This document shows, piece by piece, positions 18,115 through 28,574 of a stretch of 64,000 bases of DNA (within the stretch, counting starts at the first letter, position 1; each line of letters begins with the position of its first letter). The position numbers were made by a program, and so were the translations under genes. The DNA is from JADJOY01 sp016713535 [NCBI: Deltaproteobacteria bacterium]. GTDB lineage: Bacteria; JADJOY01. The stretch spans positions 199,397 through 263,396 of the forward strand of contig JADJOY010000014.1 of NCBI GenBank assembly GCA_016713535.1. The letters are read 5' to 3'. Under the pieces are notes generated by a model, which saw only the letters and a list, made by a program, of their open reading frames with translations, did not search any database and had not been told where the DNA came from.

Positions 18115-19332
18115 ATGCGAGTTCTCGCCTTCGCCGACGCCAACTTCCTGGCCCACGTCTCGCGCGCGCTCGAGGTCTGCAAGGTGCTGCGCGACAAGCA
18201 CGGCCACGAGGTCGTGTTCGCGGGCGACGGCCACTTCCTCAAGCTCGCGCGCCAGGCCGGCTTCGTCACCGACACCGTGTTCACCGTGCCGCGCGCGGCC
18301 AGCCTCAAGCTCGCGAACCGCGCGACGCTGGTGCGCTACTCGTGGTGGAAGGACATGATGCTGCGCAGCGTCCAGTCCGACCTCGAGGTGATCCACCGCC
18401 ACCGCCCGGACGTGGTCCTCGGTGACATGCACTGGTCGCTCTCGATCTCGGCCGAGGTCGCGAAGATCCCCTACATCTCGATCACCAACGCCCACTGGAC
18501 GAGCTACTTCGCGCTGCCGCTCAAGGCCTTCCACGGCCACATCATGACGCGCTTCGTGGGCGAGCAGCTCGCGTCCGCCCTGATCCCCGCGCTCAAGGCC
18601 ACGGCGACCCGCTACTGGAGCCTCCCGTACTGGAAGTACCGCCGCGACCACGGCCTGCCGATGCGCCACTGCGACGGCCTGCTCGAGGTGATCCAGGGCG
18701 ACCTGACGCTGCTCGCCGACGTGCCCGAGTACGGGCCCACGGTGGCGGCGCGTCCGCCGCACGTGCACTACGTCGGCCCGATCCTGTGGGAGCCGGACAT
18801 CCCCGATCCGGTCTGGTACGACCGCCTCGACCCCGACAAGCCCACGCTCTACATCACCATGGGCTCCACCGGGGACCCGCTCTTCTTCGAGAAGGCCACC
18901 CGTTACTTCGGCGGCTCTCGCTACCAGGTGATCATGACCACTGGCGGGCTCTCGGTGGACATCCCCGAGGTGCCGGACAACTTCTTCATCGAGGAGTTCG
19001 CGCGCGGCGACCGGCTGGTCGAGAAGGCCGACGTGGTCATCAACCACGGTGGCAACGGCTCGATCTACCAGGCGCTCGCGGGCGGGGTGCCGGTGATCGG
19101 CGCGCCCTACCACGTCGACCAGGACGTGAACCTGCAGATCGTCGAGCGCCTCGGCTGCGGCATCCGCCTGGGCAGCGATCGCAACCTCTTCGCCGCGCTC
19201 GAGCGCGCCATCGAGGACGTGCTCACCAACACCAAGTACCGGCGCGCCGCCGGGGTGCTGCAGAAGAGCATCCACGAGCACGGCGGCGCCACCCGCGCCG
19301 CCGGCATCATCGACGCGTACCTGCGGTCGTGA
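18115..19332 (+). CDS. Family 1 glycosyltransferase (UGT/MGT-like)
   Basis: 405-residue GT-B enzyme that would move a sugar from a nucleotide-sugar to a lipid, polyketide or carotenoid-type acceptor. N-terminal acceptor domain: MRVLAFADANFLAHVSRALE, with GDMHWSLSISAEVAKIPYIS. C-terminal donor domain: PTLYITMGSTGDP, NFFIEEFARGDRLVEKADVV, then the key INHGGNGSIYQALAGGVPVI with the H-G-G-x-G-S-x-x-x-x-L loop that binds the diphosphate, and PYHVDQDVNLQIVERLGCGI. No signal or membrane segment is seen. A GT2 enzyme lies downstream but is separated by 600 bases of repeats, so co-transcription is uncertain. Confidence 0.9.
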   Translation: MRVLAFADANFLAHVSRALEVCKVLRDKHGHEVVFAGDGHFLKLARQAGFVTDTVFTVPRAASLKLANRATLVRYSWWKDMMLRSVQSDLEVIHRHRPDVVLGDMHWSLSISAEVAKIPYISITNAHWTSYFALPLKAFHGHIMTRFVGEQLASALIPALKATATRYWSLPYWKYRRDHGLPMRHCDGLLEVIQGDLTLLADVPEYGPTVAARPPHVHYVGPILWEPDIPDPVWYDRLDPDKPTLYITMGSTGDPLFFEKATRYFGGSRYQVIMTTGGLSVDIPEVPDNFFIEEFARGDRLVEKADVVINHGGNGSIYQALAGGVPVIGAPYHVDQDVNLQIVERLGCGIRLGSDRNLFAALERAIEDVLTNTKYRRAAGVLQKSIHEHGGATRAAGIIDAYLRS

Positions 19333-19946
19333 CGCTCAGGGTCGGTATCGGACGCTGGAGGGTCGTCGCTTCGTCGACGACCCCCGTGCGACGACCCGAT
19401 CGGCACGCGCCGGTGTGCCCGGCGACCGGGGATGGAACCCCGGTCGCTACTGTTGCTCTCGTAGCGCGGGGGGCTCCGTCCCCCCGCGAGCGCCGGGCCA
19501 GGCCCGGATCGCCCGTCAGCGCGCGACGCGTCGGTGCGCCTCGCCCATGACCGCGCTCGCGGGGGCTCGTGGGAGCGTAGGGGCGGGCGTGAGCCCGCCC
19601 GAGGTCTCGCGCACGGATCCGACCGATGCGATCGGTCGTGCTGCGGGCGACCTGACGGTCGCCCCTACACCGATCGACGAAGCCCGGGGCGCGACATGCC
19701 CGCGCTCGCGGGGGCTCGTGGGAGCGTAGGGGCGGGCGTGAGCCCGCCCGAGGTGTCGCGCAGGTATCGGACCGATGCGTTCCGTCGTGCTGCGGGCGAC
19801 CTGACGGTCGCCCCTACACACCCGCACGTGGGCCGCTCGCGGATCGAGCCCGAGGTCTCGCGCACGGATCCGACCGGTGCGATCGGTCGTTCTGCGGGCG
19901 ACCTGACGGTCGCCCCTACACCGATCGACGAAGCCCGAGGCGCGGC
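19333..19946. repeat. Dense tandem repeat block ahead of the GT2 gene
   Basis: Starts with a GGAGGGTCGTCGCTTCGTCG palindrome (about 19352) and GTAGCG-type elements (about 19421-19492). Then a 149-base unit beginning ATGACCGCGCTCGCGGGG at 19547 repeats at 19696 and begins again at 19947, the start of the next gene. Each unit holds GTAGGGG-type palindromes: 19577-19601, 19645-19670, 19726-19750, 19793-19817 and 19893-19919. The second unit is open to translation as an 83-residue frame (19696-19949) whose stop overlaps the GT2 ATG. I think it is repeat-derived, not a gene. Confidence 0.8.
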
Positions 19947-21149
19947 ATGACCGCGCTCGCGGGGCCGGCGTTCGTGCTGGAGGCGGTGGCGCTCACGGCG
20001 CTGCTCGCGGCGTTCTTCTGGATCGTGCGCAATCTGCGCGCGCTGCCGCAGCCGCCGCTCGCAGAGCGGGTGGATCGCGGAACGCTACCGAGCCTGTGCG
20101 TGGTGTTGCCGGTGCGCGACGAGGAGCGGGACGTGGAGGAGTGCGTCGCCTCGATCCTCGCGCAGGACTACCCCGGGCTCGAGGTGGTGGTGGTCGACGA
20201 CGGCTCGACCGACCAGACCCCGGCGATCCTGGCGCGCCTCGCGGCGAGTGACCCGCGGCTGCGAGTGAAGCGGAATGACACCCTGCCGCCCGGCTGGATG
20301 GGCAAGAACCACGCCCTCGACGTGGGGGCCGCCGAGTCGGCATCGGAGTGGGTGCTGTTCATGGATGTCGACGTGCGCCTCGAGCCCGACTCGCTGGTGC
20401 GCGCGCTGGCGCTCGCGGTCGAGCGCGAGGCCGACCTCTTCACGATCGTCCCCGAGATCGTCACGGTGAGCTTCTGGGAGCGCGTGGTGATGCCGTTCAT
20501 CATCAACGTCATCCTGATGGTGTTCCCGGCTAAGGAGCTGAACGATCCGTCGCACCCGGCGGCGTCGGGGAACGGCCCGTTCATGCTGTTCCGGCGCGCC
20601 GGCGTACCGGGCGATCGGCGGCCACGCCGCGATCAAGGGTGAGGTGATCGAAGACCTCGTGCTCGCGCAGGCGATCAAGAAGGCCGGCAAGAACCTGGTC
20701 TACGCGCAAGGCGTCGAGCTCGCGCGGCTGCGCATGTACCGCAGCCTCGACGAGCTTTGGCGCGGCTGGTCGAAGAACTTCCACGTCTCGGTGAAGGGGA
20801 ACGTGGTGCTCGCGGTGCTGGAGCGCTGGCGCTGCTCGCGATCTTCGCCGCGCCGTGGCTCTTGCCGATCGTGGGGATCCTCGGCTGGCAGTGGCCGATC
20901 GCGGGGTCGCACTGGTTCGGCGTGAGCGCGCTGGGCGGCGCCTACGTGCTCGCGGCGCTCACCATCCGCCGCCTGCTCCGTGACGTGTTCAAGCTCGACG
21001 ACTCGCTCGCCTGGCTCACGCCGATCGCCGCGTGCATCACCGCCGCGATCCTCGTGAACTCGACGCTGCGCGCCGCGAGCGGCAAGGGCGTCTCGTGGAA
21101 GGGCCGCACCTACGGCACCTCGGGCGAGGGCGAGCTCGGCGCGGGGTGA
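19947..21149 (+). CDS. Family 2 glycosyltransferase, membrane-bound, two frameshifts
   Basis: GT-A enzyme of the CrtQ/HpnB-like group, about 400 residues after correction. An N-terminal membrane helix (VLEAVALTALLAAFFWIVRN) leads to the catalytic domain: CVVLPVRDEERDVEECVASI, VVVVDDGSTDQTPAIL, PPGWMGKNHALDVGAAE, and VLFMDVDVRL with the metal-binding D-x-D. IEDLVLAQAIKKAGK holds the E-D acceptor-site motif. Two or more C-terminal helices follow (FAAPWLLPIVGILGWQWPIA). Frame breaks lie near 20600 (one extra base in GCCGGCG) and near 20823 (VLAVLE, then ALALLAIFAAPW). The first six codons, MTALAG, are the repeat unit that also occurs upstream, so the native start may have been copied. Confidence 0.82.
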
Positions 21150-21345
21150 GCGGGCGTTCGGAGGGACCGCCTCCCGGCGGTCCGCGCCAGGGCGAAGGCC
21201 GCGGCGCGACGGAGCGCCGCAGGCGCGCGCGCCCTCCAGTACGATCGAGGCAAGCGGTCTGGAGGGGCCGCCTCCGGCGGGCCGGATCCGATTCCGCGGC
21301 GGGGGCCCGTCGCACCTGTCGCACCGCCGTGGCAGGCTCTCGCGC
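21150..21345. repeat. Short repeat-filled gap
   Basis: Two GGAGGG-type palindromes: GGAGGGACCGCCTCCCGGCG (about 21160) and GGAGGGGCCGCCTCCGGCGG (about 21262). No gene. Confidence 0.6.
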
Positions 21346-23034
21346 ATGCGCGCGCGGACGGTGCGGGGGCTCGCGGTGGCGGCGGCGGTCGCTGCCGTCG
21401 TGCTCTTCTACATCCACGGGATGCGTCCGTGGCTCGCGGCGCACCAGCTCTCGTTCCGGCTGACGCCACAGGCGCTCGGCGCGCTCAAGACGGCGCTCGG
21501 GCTCGTGGCACTCGCGCTCTCGATCGGCGAATGGCTGCGGCGGAGGCGCGGGCGTGCGCTGCCGCGGCGGGTCGTGTCGGTGGCGTTCGCGGTGCTCGCT
21601 GGGTGCGGCGGGTTCGCGTTCCTCTCGTCCGATGACCTCGCACCCGACCGCTACGAGCACGGCTGGGAGCTCTTCCACTACTACCTGGGGTCGAAGTACC
21701 ACGACGAGCTCGGCTACAAGCGCATCTACCGCTGCGCCGCGGTCGCGCAGGCCGAGCTCAGCTCGACGATGCGCGAGGAGGTGAAGGCGCGGAAGCTCCG
21801 CGACCTCGACACCGGCCTGCTGGTCCCGGCCGCGACGGCGCTCGCCGACCCGGCGCTCTGCAAGGACCACTTCACGCCCGAGCGCTGGGACGCGTTCGTG
21901 CGCGACATCCACTTCTTCCGCAGCACCTCGAGCCGCTCGTACTGGAACTCGTTCCAGACCGACCACGGCTACAACCCGAGCCCGCTCTGGACCACGATCG
22001 CGAGCCTCGTGAGCTCGCGGGTCGGGGCCTCGCTGCCCGGCATGCATCTGCTCGCGTCGATCGATCTGGTGCTCTACGTGGCGCTCTTCTTCGCCGTGTG
22101 GTGGGCGTTCGGGGCGCGCGTGCTGTGTGTCGCGCTGATCTTCTTCGGCTGCCAGTTCCCGGCCAACGGGTTCTTCACGGGCGGCGCCTTCCTGCGCCAG
22201 GACTGGTTGTTCGCGGTGGTGGTGAGCGCCTGCCTGGCGCGGCGGCGCAAGCTGGTGGCGGCCGGATTCCTGCTGGTGCTGGCGGCGATGCTGCGGGTGT
22301 TCCCGGCGATCCTCGCGGCGGGGTGGGGTGTGTGGGCGGTGCGTGACTTCGTGCGCGCGTCGCGGGCGGGGCGCCCGTGGCGCGAGCGCGTGAGCCCGGC
22401 GACGCTGCGCCTCGCGGCGGGCGGGCTCGCGGGGGTGATCGTGCTGGGCGGCGCGAGCGTGGCGGTGGCGGGGCGCTCGAGCTACGGCGAGTTCACGCGC
22501 CACATCGCCGTCCACAGCCGCACGCCGCTCACCAACAACATGGGGCTCGGGACGGTGTTCTCGTACGCGCTCGACGGGCGCGCGCAGCGCACCTGGAACA
22601 AAGCACTCCCCGACACCTGGGCGGTGTGGGCCGCGAAGCAGCGCCAGCACTTGGCCGAGCGCGGCGTGGCGCGTGGGATGGTGATCACCGGGCTCGCGGC
22701 GGCGTTCGTCGCGGCCGTTTGGACCACGCGTCGCGCGCACGTGGCGCTCGCGCTCGGGCCGCTCGCGGTGACGAGCCTGACCACGCCGACCTGCTACTAC
22801 TACTCGTTCTTCCTGCTCGCCGCGCTGCTTGCGCTCCACGATCGACGGCAGGAGTGGGCCGTGCTCGCCGCCGGCGCGGCGAGCGCCTGGCTCGCGGTGT
22901 GGCCGCCCGCCCTCAACGTGTGGTGGGACGACCGCTACCTGCTCCAGTCGCTGGTGTTCCTCGCGCTCGCGCTCTTCCCGGTGGTGCGCCGCGCGGAAGC
23001 AGGTGCACGCGATCGGGGCCGCGGGCGGGGATGA
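21346..23034 (+). CDS. Polytopic membrane protein, GT-C-like glycosyltransferase fold suspected
   Basis: 562 residues with roughly ten membrane helices. After an N-terminal helix (GLAVAAAVAAVVLFYIHG) and a second and third helix comes a large outside loop, DRYEHGWELFHYYLGSKYHD through FRSTSSRSYWNSFQTDHGY, then a helix-rich C-terminal half (VLCVALIFFGCQFPANGFFT, LFAVVVSACLARRRKL). An acidic/aromatic loop after the first helices and positive inside loops recall GT-C transferases that use polyprenyl-phosphate sugars, but no D-D or E-x-D signature is decisive. The C-terminus (GARDRGRGRG) is encoded by a palindromic repeat whose loop supplies the stop codon. Function not assigned. Confidence 0.75.
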   Translation: MRARTVRGLAVAAAVAAVVLFYIHGMRPWLAAHQLSFRLTPQALGALKTALGLVALALSIGEWLRRRRGRALPRRVVSVAFAVLAGCGGFAFLSSDDLAPDRYEHGWELFHYYLGSKYHDELGYKRIYRCAAVAQAELSSTMREEVKARKLRDLDTGLLVPAATALADPALCKDHFTPERWDAFVRDIHFFRSTSSRSYWNSFQTDHGYNPSPLWTTIASLVSSRVGASLPGMHLLASIDLVLYVALFFAVWWAFGARVLCVALIFFGCQFPANGFFTGGAFLRQDWLFAVVVSACLARRRKLVAAGFLLVLAAMLRVFPAILAAGWGVWAVRDFVRASRAGRPWRERVSPATLRLAAGGLAGVIVLGGASVAVAGRSSYGEFTRHIAVHSRTPLTNNMGLGTVFSYALDGRAQRTWNKALPDTWAVWAAKQRQHLAERGVARGMVITGLAAAFVAAVWTTRRAHVALALGPLAVTSLTTPTCYYYSFFLLAALLALHDRRQEWAVLAAGAASAWLAVWPPALNVWWDDRYLLQSLVFLALALFPVVRRAEAGARDRGRGRG

Positions 23035-23726
23035 ACCCCGCCCCTACGCACCTACGCGAGGTCCGATCCGCACCGCCGGTGTAGGCGGCCGCGAGCTCGC
23101 CCGATTTCACGCACAGCGATCCGGCCCACGCGGACGCAGCCCCGGGCGGTCCCGAGCGAGACGGACACGGGTGCGCCGATCGATCCCGCTCCCGGGCGAG
23201 CCGACGCTCGCCCCTACGCTCCCACGGGGTTCCCCGTGTCTGGAGGGCGCGCCCTCCGGCGCCGTTGGGCTGCGGGCGGGGATGAACCCCGCCCTACGCA
23301 CACGCGCGGTCCGATCGGTACCGCAGGGGCGAGCCGCCAGCCCTCGCCCGGATTTCACGCACAGCGATCCGGCCCACGCGGACGCAGCCCCGAGGCGGTC
23401 CTGAGGGAGACGGACACGGGTGCGCTGATCGAGGTCCGGCGCCCGGCGAGCGACGCTCGCCCCTACGCTCCCACGGGGTTCCCCGTGCTCTGGCGGGCGC
23501 GCCTCCGGCGCGCCGGGGCGCCGATCGAGGTACAGGATCGCGGCCGCACCGTCGGCCGCCGGGGCTGCGGGCGAGCTCACGCTCGCCCCTACACACCCAT
23601 GGACTTCCTGGTCTGGAGGCGCGCGCTTCGTCGCGCGCCGGGACGTACAGGGATCGACGGATCGGCGGTGCGAGGGTTCCGTCGTATCGCCGGGCACGCG
23701 GCGCGTGCCCCTCCCGCGCCCCAACT
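23021..23726. repeat. Repeat block at least ten palindromes long
   Basis: GTAGGGG-family copies, all in reverse orientation: 23021-23049 (overlapping the end of the membrane-protein gene), about 23197-23220, 23272-23298, 23445-23473 and 23566-23593. GGAGGG-type copies sit at about 23240, 23500 and 23611, and a GGCACGCGGCGCGTGCCC element at about 23694. A longer unit, CACGCACAGCGATCCGGCCC with ACGCGGACGCAGCCCC, occurs at 23109 and again at 23357, so part of the block is a direct duplication of about 248 bases. No gene. Confidence 0.8.
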
Positions 23727-25310
<1,584 letters not shown>

Positions 25311-25445
25311 GGTGGCGCGGTCCTCGGGCGGGCCGCGCGGAGGCGCGGCGGAGCCCATGAGGATCGCTCGGGACGAGAGCGAGCGTCGAGACAGCGCGGT
25401 GCGGCGGGGCGCCGGAGGCGAGCGCGGCGCACCGCAAGCGCGCGC

Positions 25446-25580
25446 TCAGTCGTCGTCGTCGTCGAAGAGGTCCGCGCGCTCTTCGATCGCCTGCGAGCGC
25501 GGACGGAAGATCGTGAACGGCACGAACACCGCGAGGAAGGTGGAGATCAGGACCACGACTTGAAGCTTGTCGACCGTCAT
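25446..25580 (-). CDS. Small single-span membrane protein with poly-Asp tail
   Basis: 44 residues starting at ATG 25580: MTVDKLQVVVLISTFLAVFV, then PFTIFRPRSQAIEERADLFD and a run of aspartates to the end. One hydrophobic helix (about residues 7-24), then a basic stop-transfer RPR and an acidic tail, suggest an outside N-terminus and a cytoplasmic acidic tail. GGAGTGAGC stands just before the start. It lies 135 bases upstream of prfC on the same strand. Its shape recalls small oxidase-assembly or CcoQ-like proteins, but I cannot identify it. Codon positions look coding. Confidence 0.6.
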   Translation of the reverse strand: MTVDKLQVVVLISTFLAVFVPFTIFRPRSQAIEERADLFDDDDD

Positions 25581-25599
25581 CGGCTCACTCCGGGGCTTT

Positions 25600-25857
25600 C
25601 CGCATGATGGCGCCCGAGACCCCTTGGACGGCAAGAGACGGGGCGAAGATTCATCGGTGCCTTGCTCCCTCGGGGGTCTGTTCCAGACCCCCGCCCCGAA
25701 AAAGGCGCGACTTTCGCCCCCCCACTCTCTCTTGCGGGGCCGAGGCGGCGCGCTCTCTGGCGCGCCAATCTCACCGCTCGGTAGCGTGGTCGGCGCCATA
25801 GGACCGGCGCGGCGTGCTCGTAGCGACGGGGGTTCCATCCCCCGTCGCCGGAGTCGC
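25600..25857. repeat. Composite repeat copy 4 (reverse) and a GTAGCG palindrome
   Basis: GGGGGTCTG-TTC-CAGACCCCC at 25672-25692 is hairpin 2 of the composite element on the minus strand. CCCCGAAAAAGGCGCGACTT with TCGCCCC (25694-25720) is a decayed hairpin 1 whose loop is close to the constant CCGCGC. A GTAGCGACGGGGGTTCCATC with CCCCGTCGC palindrome fills 25820-25851. No gene. Confidence 0.65.
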
Positions 25858-27264
25858 TCAGCGTGCGGCGCGTAGCTCGGCGACGACCGGTGCCAGCGCC
25901 GCGAAGTATGTCTGCGCGACGATCACCTGTCCCTCGCTCGAGGGGTGCATCCACTCGGCGAAGAACGGGCGCTTGCCGAGCTCACCGCGCGCGGTGCGAG
26001 CGACGATCTCGTCGAGCGGCCTCCCGAGCCAGCGCTCGGTGGGCGCGAGGAGCCGGCGCAGGTCGATCGCGAACGGGTTCCGCCCCGCGCCATAGTCGTC
26101 GAGGGCGCGCTCCAGGTCCGCGAGGATCCAGTCGCGCTCGCGCGCCAGGCTGCGGACCGCGGGGTTCGCGAGCTGTGTCAGGTAGCGGCGCCAGTCGTGG
26201 AGGTCGAGGAGCGGCTCGCAGGTGGAGGTCGGGCAGCGCCAGCTCACGAAGTCGTGGGGAGCGGTGCTGATCGCGATCCAGCGCACGCCGTCCCGCTCGG
26301 CGAGGGCCGCGAGCGCCTCGTAGCTGGCGCGGGTGTAGGCGAAGCCGTCGGCGTAGTCGTCGAAGATCGAGGGCGGCAGCGGCTCGGGGTCGCGGTCGCT
26401 GCGCAGGCAGCGCGCGACCTGCTCTTCGTAGGTCTCGTCGTGCGCGGCGAGCTTGCCGGGCGCGAGCGCGCGCTGCGCGGCCTCGAGGGCCGCGCGAGCG
26501 GCCTTCTTGGCGCGCGCCTCCTCGAAGCCGTCGGCGTGGCGCGCGAACCACGGCGAGAGCGCGGCGAGGTCGGCGCGAGCTGCCTCGCCCGCGAGGAACG
26601 CGCGCACCACGTCGCGCTGCACGGCGTCGCCGCGTCCGGGCACCGGCGCCAGGAACGTCGCGCAGCTCCCGACGTCGTTCACCTCCTCGCCGAAGATCAC
26701 TCCGTCGGGCTCGAAGCGGCGGCCGAGTGCTTCGTAGAGCGGCACCCAGTCGCGGGAGCCGGCGGCCGGGATGCCGAGGTTGAGGACCTCGAAGCGGGTT
26801 GTTCCGCTGTCGCGACTGGTCGCTGCCGCATCGAGCAGCGTCTCGAGGATTCCGGGCCACATGAGCTCCGGGTGGCCGTTGCCGGTGGTCGACCCGCCGA
26901 ACGCGAGGAACCGCACCACACCCGCCGGCTTGGGCACGGCGTAGAGGCGCTCGGGCGCGGCGACGATCCCCTGCGCGTTGGTGGTCACGCCGCTCTCGGC
27001 GCTGCACGAGCGGCGGTGGCAGACCGGCACGGCGGCGCCGATCTCGGCCACACACGCCTCGCCCTTGGCGACGCAGTCGGCGCGCAGCGTGGGCGGCGAA
27101 GACGGGCGCTCGACCGGGAAGGTGGTGGGCGGGTGGCGGAGCCGATCAAAGACGCGCGCACCGAGGAGCGCGAGCGCGAGGAGCGCCGTGGCGGTCGCGG
27201 CGCGGTAAGCGATCCGGCGCCGTCGTGGCGGCGGCGATCGATCGGCGTCGGCCGCGCGAGTCAC
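25858..27264 (-). CDS. Membrane-anchored SGNH/GDSL-like hydrolase
   Basis: 468 residues from a GTG at 27264. A basic start (PPPRRRRIAYRA) and one helix (ATATALLALALLGARVF) anchor it, with the rest outside. A cysteine-rich segment (CVAKGEACVAEIGAAVPVCH) probably holds disulfides. The SGNH core begins FLAFGGSTTGNGHPELMWPG (block I serine in GGST), with EEVNDVGS (block III-like N) and WMHPSSEGQVIVAQ near the end (the catalytic histidine, but E-W-M-H in place of D-x-x-H). Acyl or acetyl ester hydrolysis on a cell-surface sugar polymer is the family theme. A shorter SGNH-type protein lies at 48060-49210. Confidence 0.75.
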   Translation of the reverse strand: MTRAADADRSPPPRRRRIAYRAATATALLALALLGARVFDRLRHPPTTFPVERPSSPPTLRADCVAKGEACVAEIGAAVPVCHRRSCSAESGVTTNAQGIVAAPERLYAVPKPAGVVRFLAFGGSTTGNGHPELMWPGILETLLDAAATSRDSGTTRFEVLNLGIPAAGSRDWVPLYEALGRRFEPDGVIFGEEVNDVGSCATFLAPVPGRGDAVQRDVVRAFLAGEAARADLAALSPWFARHADGFEEARAKKAARAALEAAQRALAPGKLAAHDETYEEQVARCLRSDRDPEPLPPSIFDDYADGFAYTRASYEALAALAERDGVRWIAISTAPHDFVSWRCPTSTCEPLLDLHDWRRYLTQLANPAVRSLARERDWILADLERALDDYGAGRNPFAIDLRRLLAPTERWLGRPLDEIVARTARGELGKRPFFAEWMHPSSEGQVIVAQTYFAALAPVVAELRAAR

Positions 27265-27409
27265 GCGCGCGAGGATGCCCCCGGGCGAGCGTCCCGCGGC
27301 CCGCCAGCCGCTCGATCAACGCCCTCTGGAGGGCGGCGGTCCCTCGCCGCCGCGGCGTTCGGATCCACCCCGCCGGCTGCGGCCGCGAAGGATCGCGGCC
27401 CTCCAGCGA
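27265..27409. repeat. Two GGAGGG-family palindromes
   Basis: CTGGAGGGCGGCGGTCCCTC with GCCGCC at about 27325 and GGCCGCGAAGGATCGCGGCC with CTCCAG at about 27385 face each other in opposite orientation between two leftward genes. No gene. Confidence 0.6.
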
Positions 27410-28471
27410 TCAGACGCTGCGCCGTCCCGCGCGCGCCGTGATCATCGGCAGGTCGAGGTAGGTCTTGATCCCGGGCGCCGCGCGGCAGGTCGCGGGGATC
27501 GCGTTCACGCAGTGGGCCGCGGTCGCCATCATGCCGTCGCGGGTGCGTTGCCGCCCCGTGTAGTGGGCGGGGAAGTCGATGTTCACGTCGAACGACGGGT
27601 CGCCCTCGATGTGGATCTTCCAGCCGTCGAGGCGCTCGCTCTCCCACGGCCGGTCGAAGCGCGTGAACGGCAGCTCGTCCATGACCCACACCTGGCGGGT
27701 CTCGAGGTGCGGCCCGCCGTCGACCTCGCCCCAGTAGCGGAAGCGCTGCGCCGCCACCATGCCGGTCTCGATCACGCCCGCCGCCGTCGTGATCGGCTCG
27801 CGGGCGAGGGCCACCTGGTGCTCGAAGCCGTAGCGATCGATCGCCACACCGAGCCCCGCCGCCACCATGTCGAGGGACTCGTAGAAGCAGCGCTTGAGGA
27901 TCTCCAGCATGAACCCCGCGCGCGCCTCGGCCTCGGTCTTCCCGAACAGCATCACGTCGAAGATCATCCCCGGCGCCTCGTAGTGGCGGCAGTCGCCGAA
28001 CTCGGTGATCACCAGCTTGTCGATGCGGCTGCACCAGCCGCTGAAGGTGAGCGGGAAGCGCTCGCTCACGCCGCCCGGGTTGCTCCCCGAGCTGTGCAGC
28101 GAGACCCCGCCGCGCTGGCACGCGCCCTCGAGCTCCGCCGTGGCCTCGGGGAACTGGATGTAGGGGTGGTGGTAGCCGCAGGTGGTGACGATGTTCTTCC
28201 GCGACTCGAGGATGCGGCACATCTCGTCGACCTGCCACGGCAGCGGGCAATACATGACGCAGTCGGCGTCGAGGGCGAGCAGTGCCTCGACGTCGTGGGT
28301 GGCGGACACACCGAGCGGCGCGATCCCGGCGATCTCACCGGCGTCGCGGCCCACCTTCGCCTCGTCGTGGACCCACACGCCCACCAGCTCGAGCTCGGGG
28401 TGGCGCGCGATCGCCTGGATCGAGAGCTTGCCGACGTTGCCGGTCGCCCACTGGATCACGCGATAGGTCAT
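27410..28471 (-). CDS. DapB-like NAD(P)H-dependent dehydrogenase
   Basis: 353 residues related to dihydrodipicolinate reductase and 2,4-diaminopentanoate dehydrogenase. The N-terminus MTYRVIQWATGNVGKLSIQA is the Rossmann dinucleotide loop in its usual W-A-T-G-N-V-G form, followed by LELVGVWVHDEAKVGRDAGE. DCVMYCPLP, VTTCGYHHP and LHSSGSNPGGVSERFP match the catalytic/substrate region of this family. There is no signal peptide. Proteins of this group are abundant in actinobacterial and deltaproteobacterial genomes, usually without a proven substrate, so only reductase/dehydrogenase activity on an imine or amine is inferred. The following 103 bases (28472-28574) hold nothing recognisable. Confidence 0.87.
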   Translation of the reverse strand: MTYRVIQWATGNVGKLSIQAIARHPELELVGVWVHDEAKVGRDAGEIAGIAPLGVSATHDVEALLALDADCVMYCPLPWQVDEMCRILESRKNIVTTCGYHHPYIQFPEATAELEGACQRGGVSLHSSGSNPGGVSERFPLTFSGWCSRIDKLVITEFGDCRHYEAPGMIFDVMLFGKTEAEARAGFMLEILKRCFYESLDMVAAGLGVAIDRYGFEHQVALAREPITTAAGVIETGMVAAQRFRYWGEVDGGPHLETRQVWVMDELPFTRFDRPWESERLDGWKIHIEGDPSFDVNIDFPAHYTGRQRTRDGMMATAAHCVNAIPATCRAAPGIKTYLDLPMITARAGRRSV

Positions 28472-28574
28472 CGCCCCTCCCTCGGGGCGAGATCCGCCCG
28501 CGCCCGGCGCGGGCGCGACTATCTCATGTTTCCGGACCGGTGGGAGAACCCGCCGCGGCGAGCGAGGAGACCGA

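Noticed and set aside
19415-19949. Small proteins encoded by the tandem repeat block
   Set aside because: The reading frames consist only of palindrome-derived words (GVSPPEVS, GDLTVAPT) and have no ribosome sites of their own.
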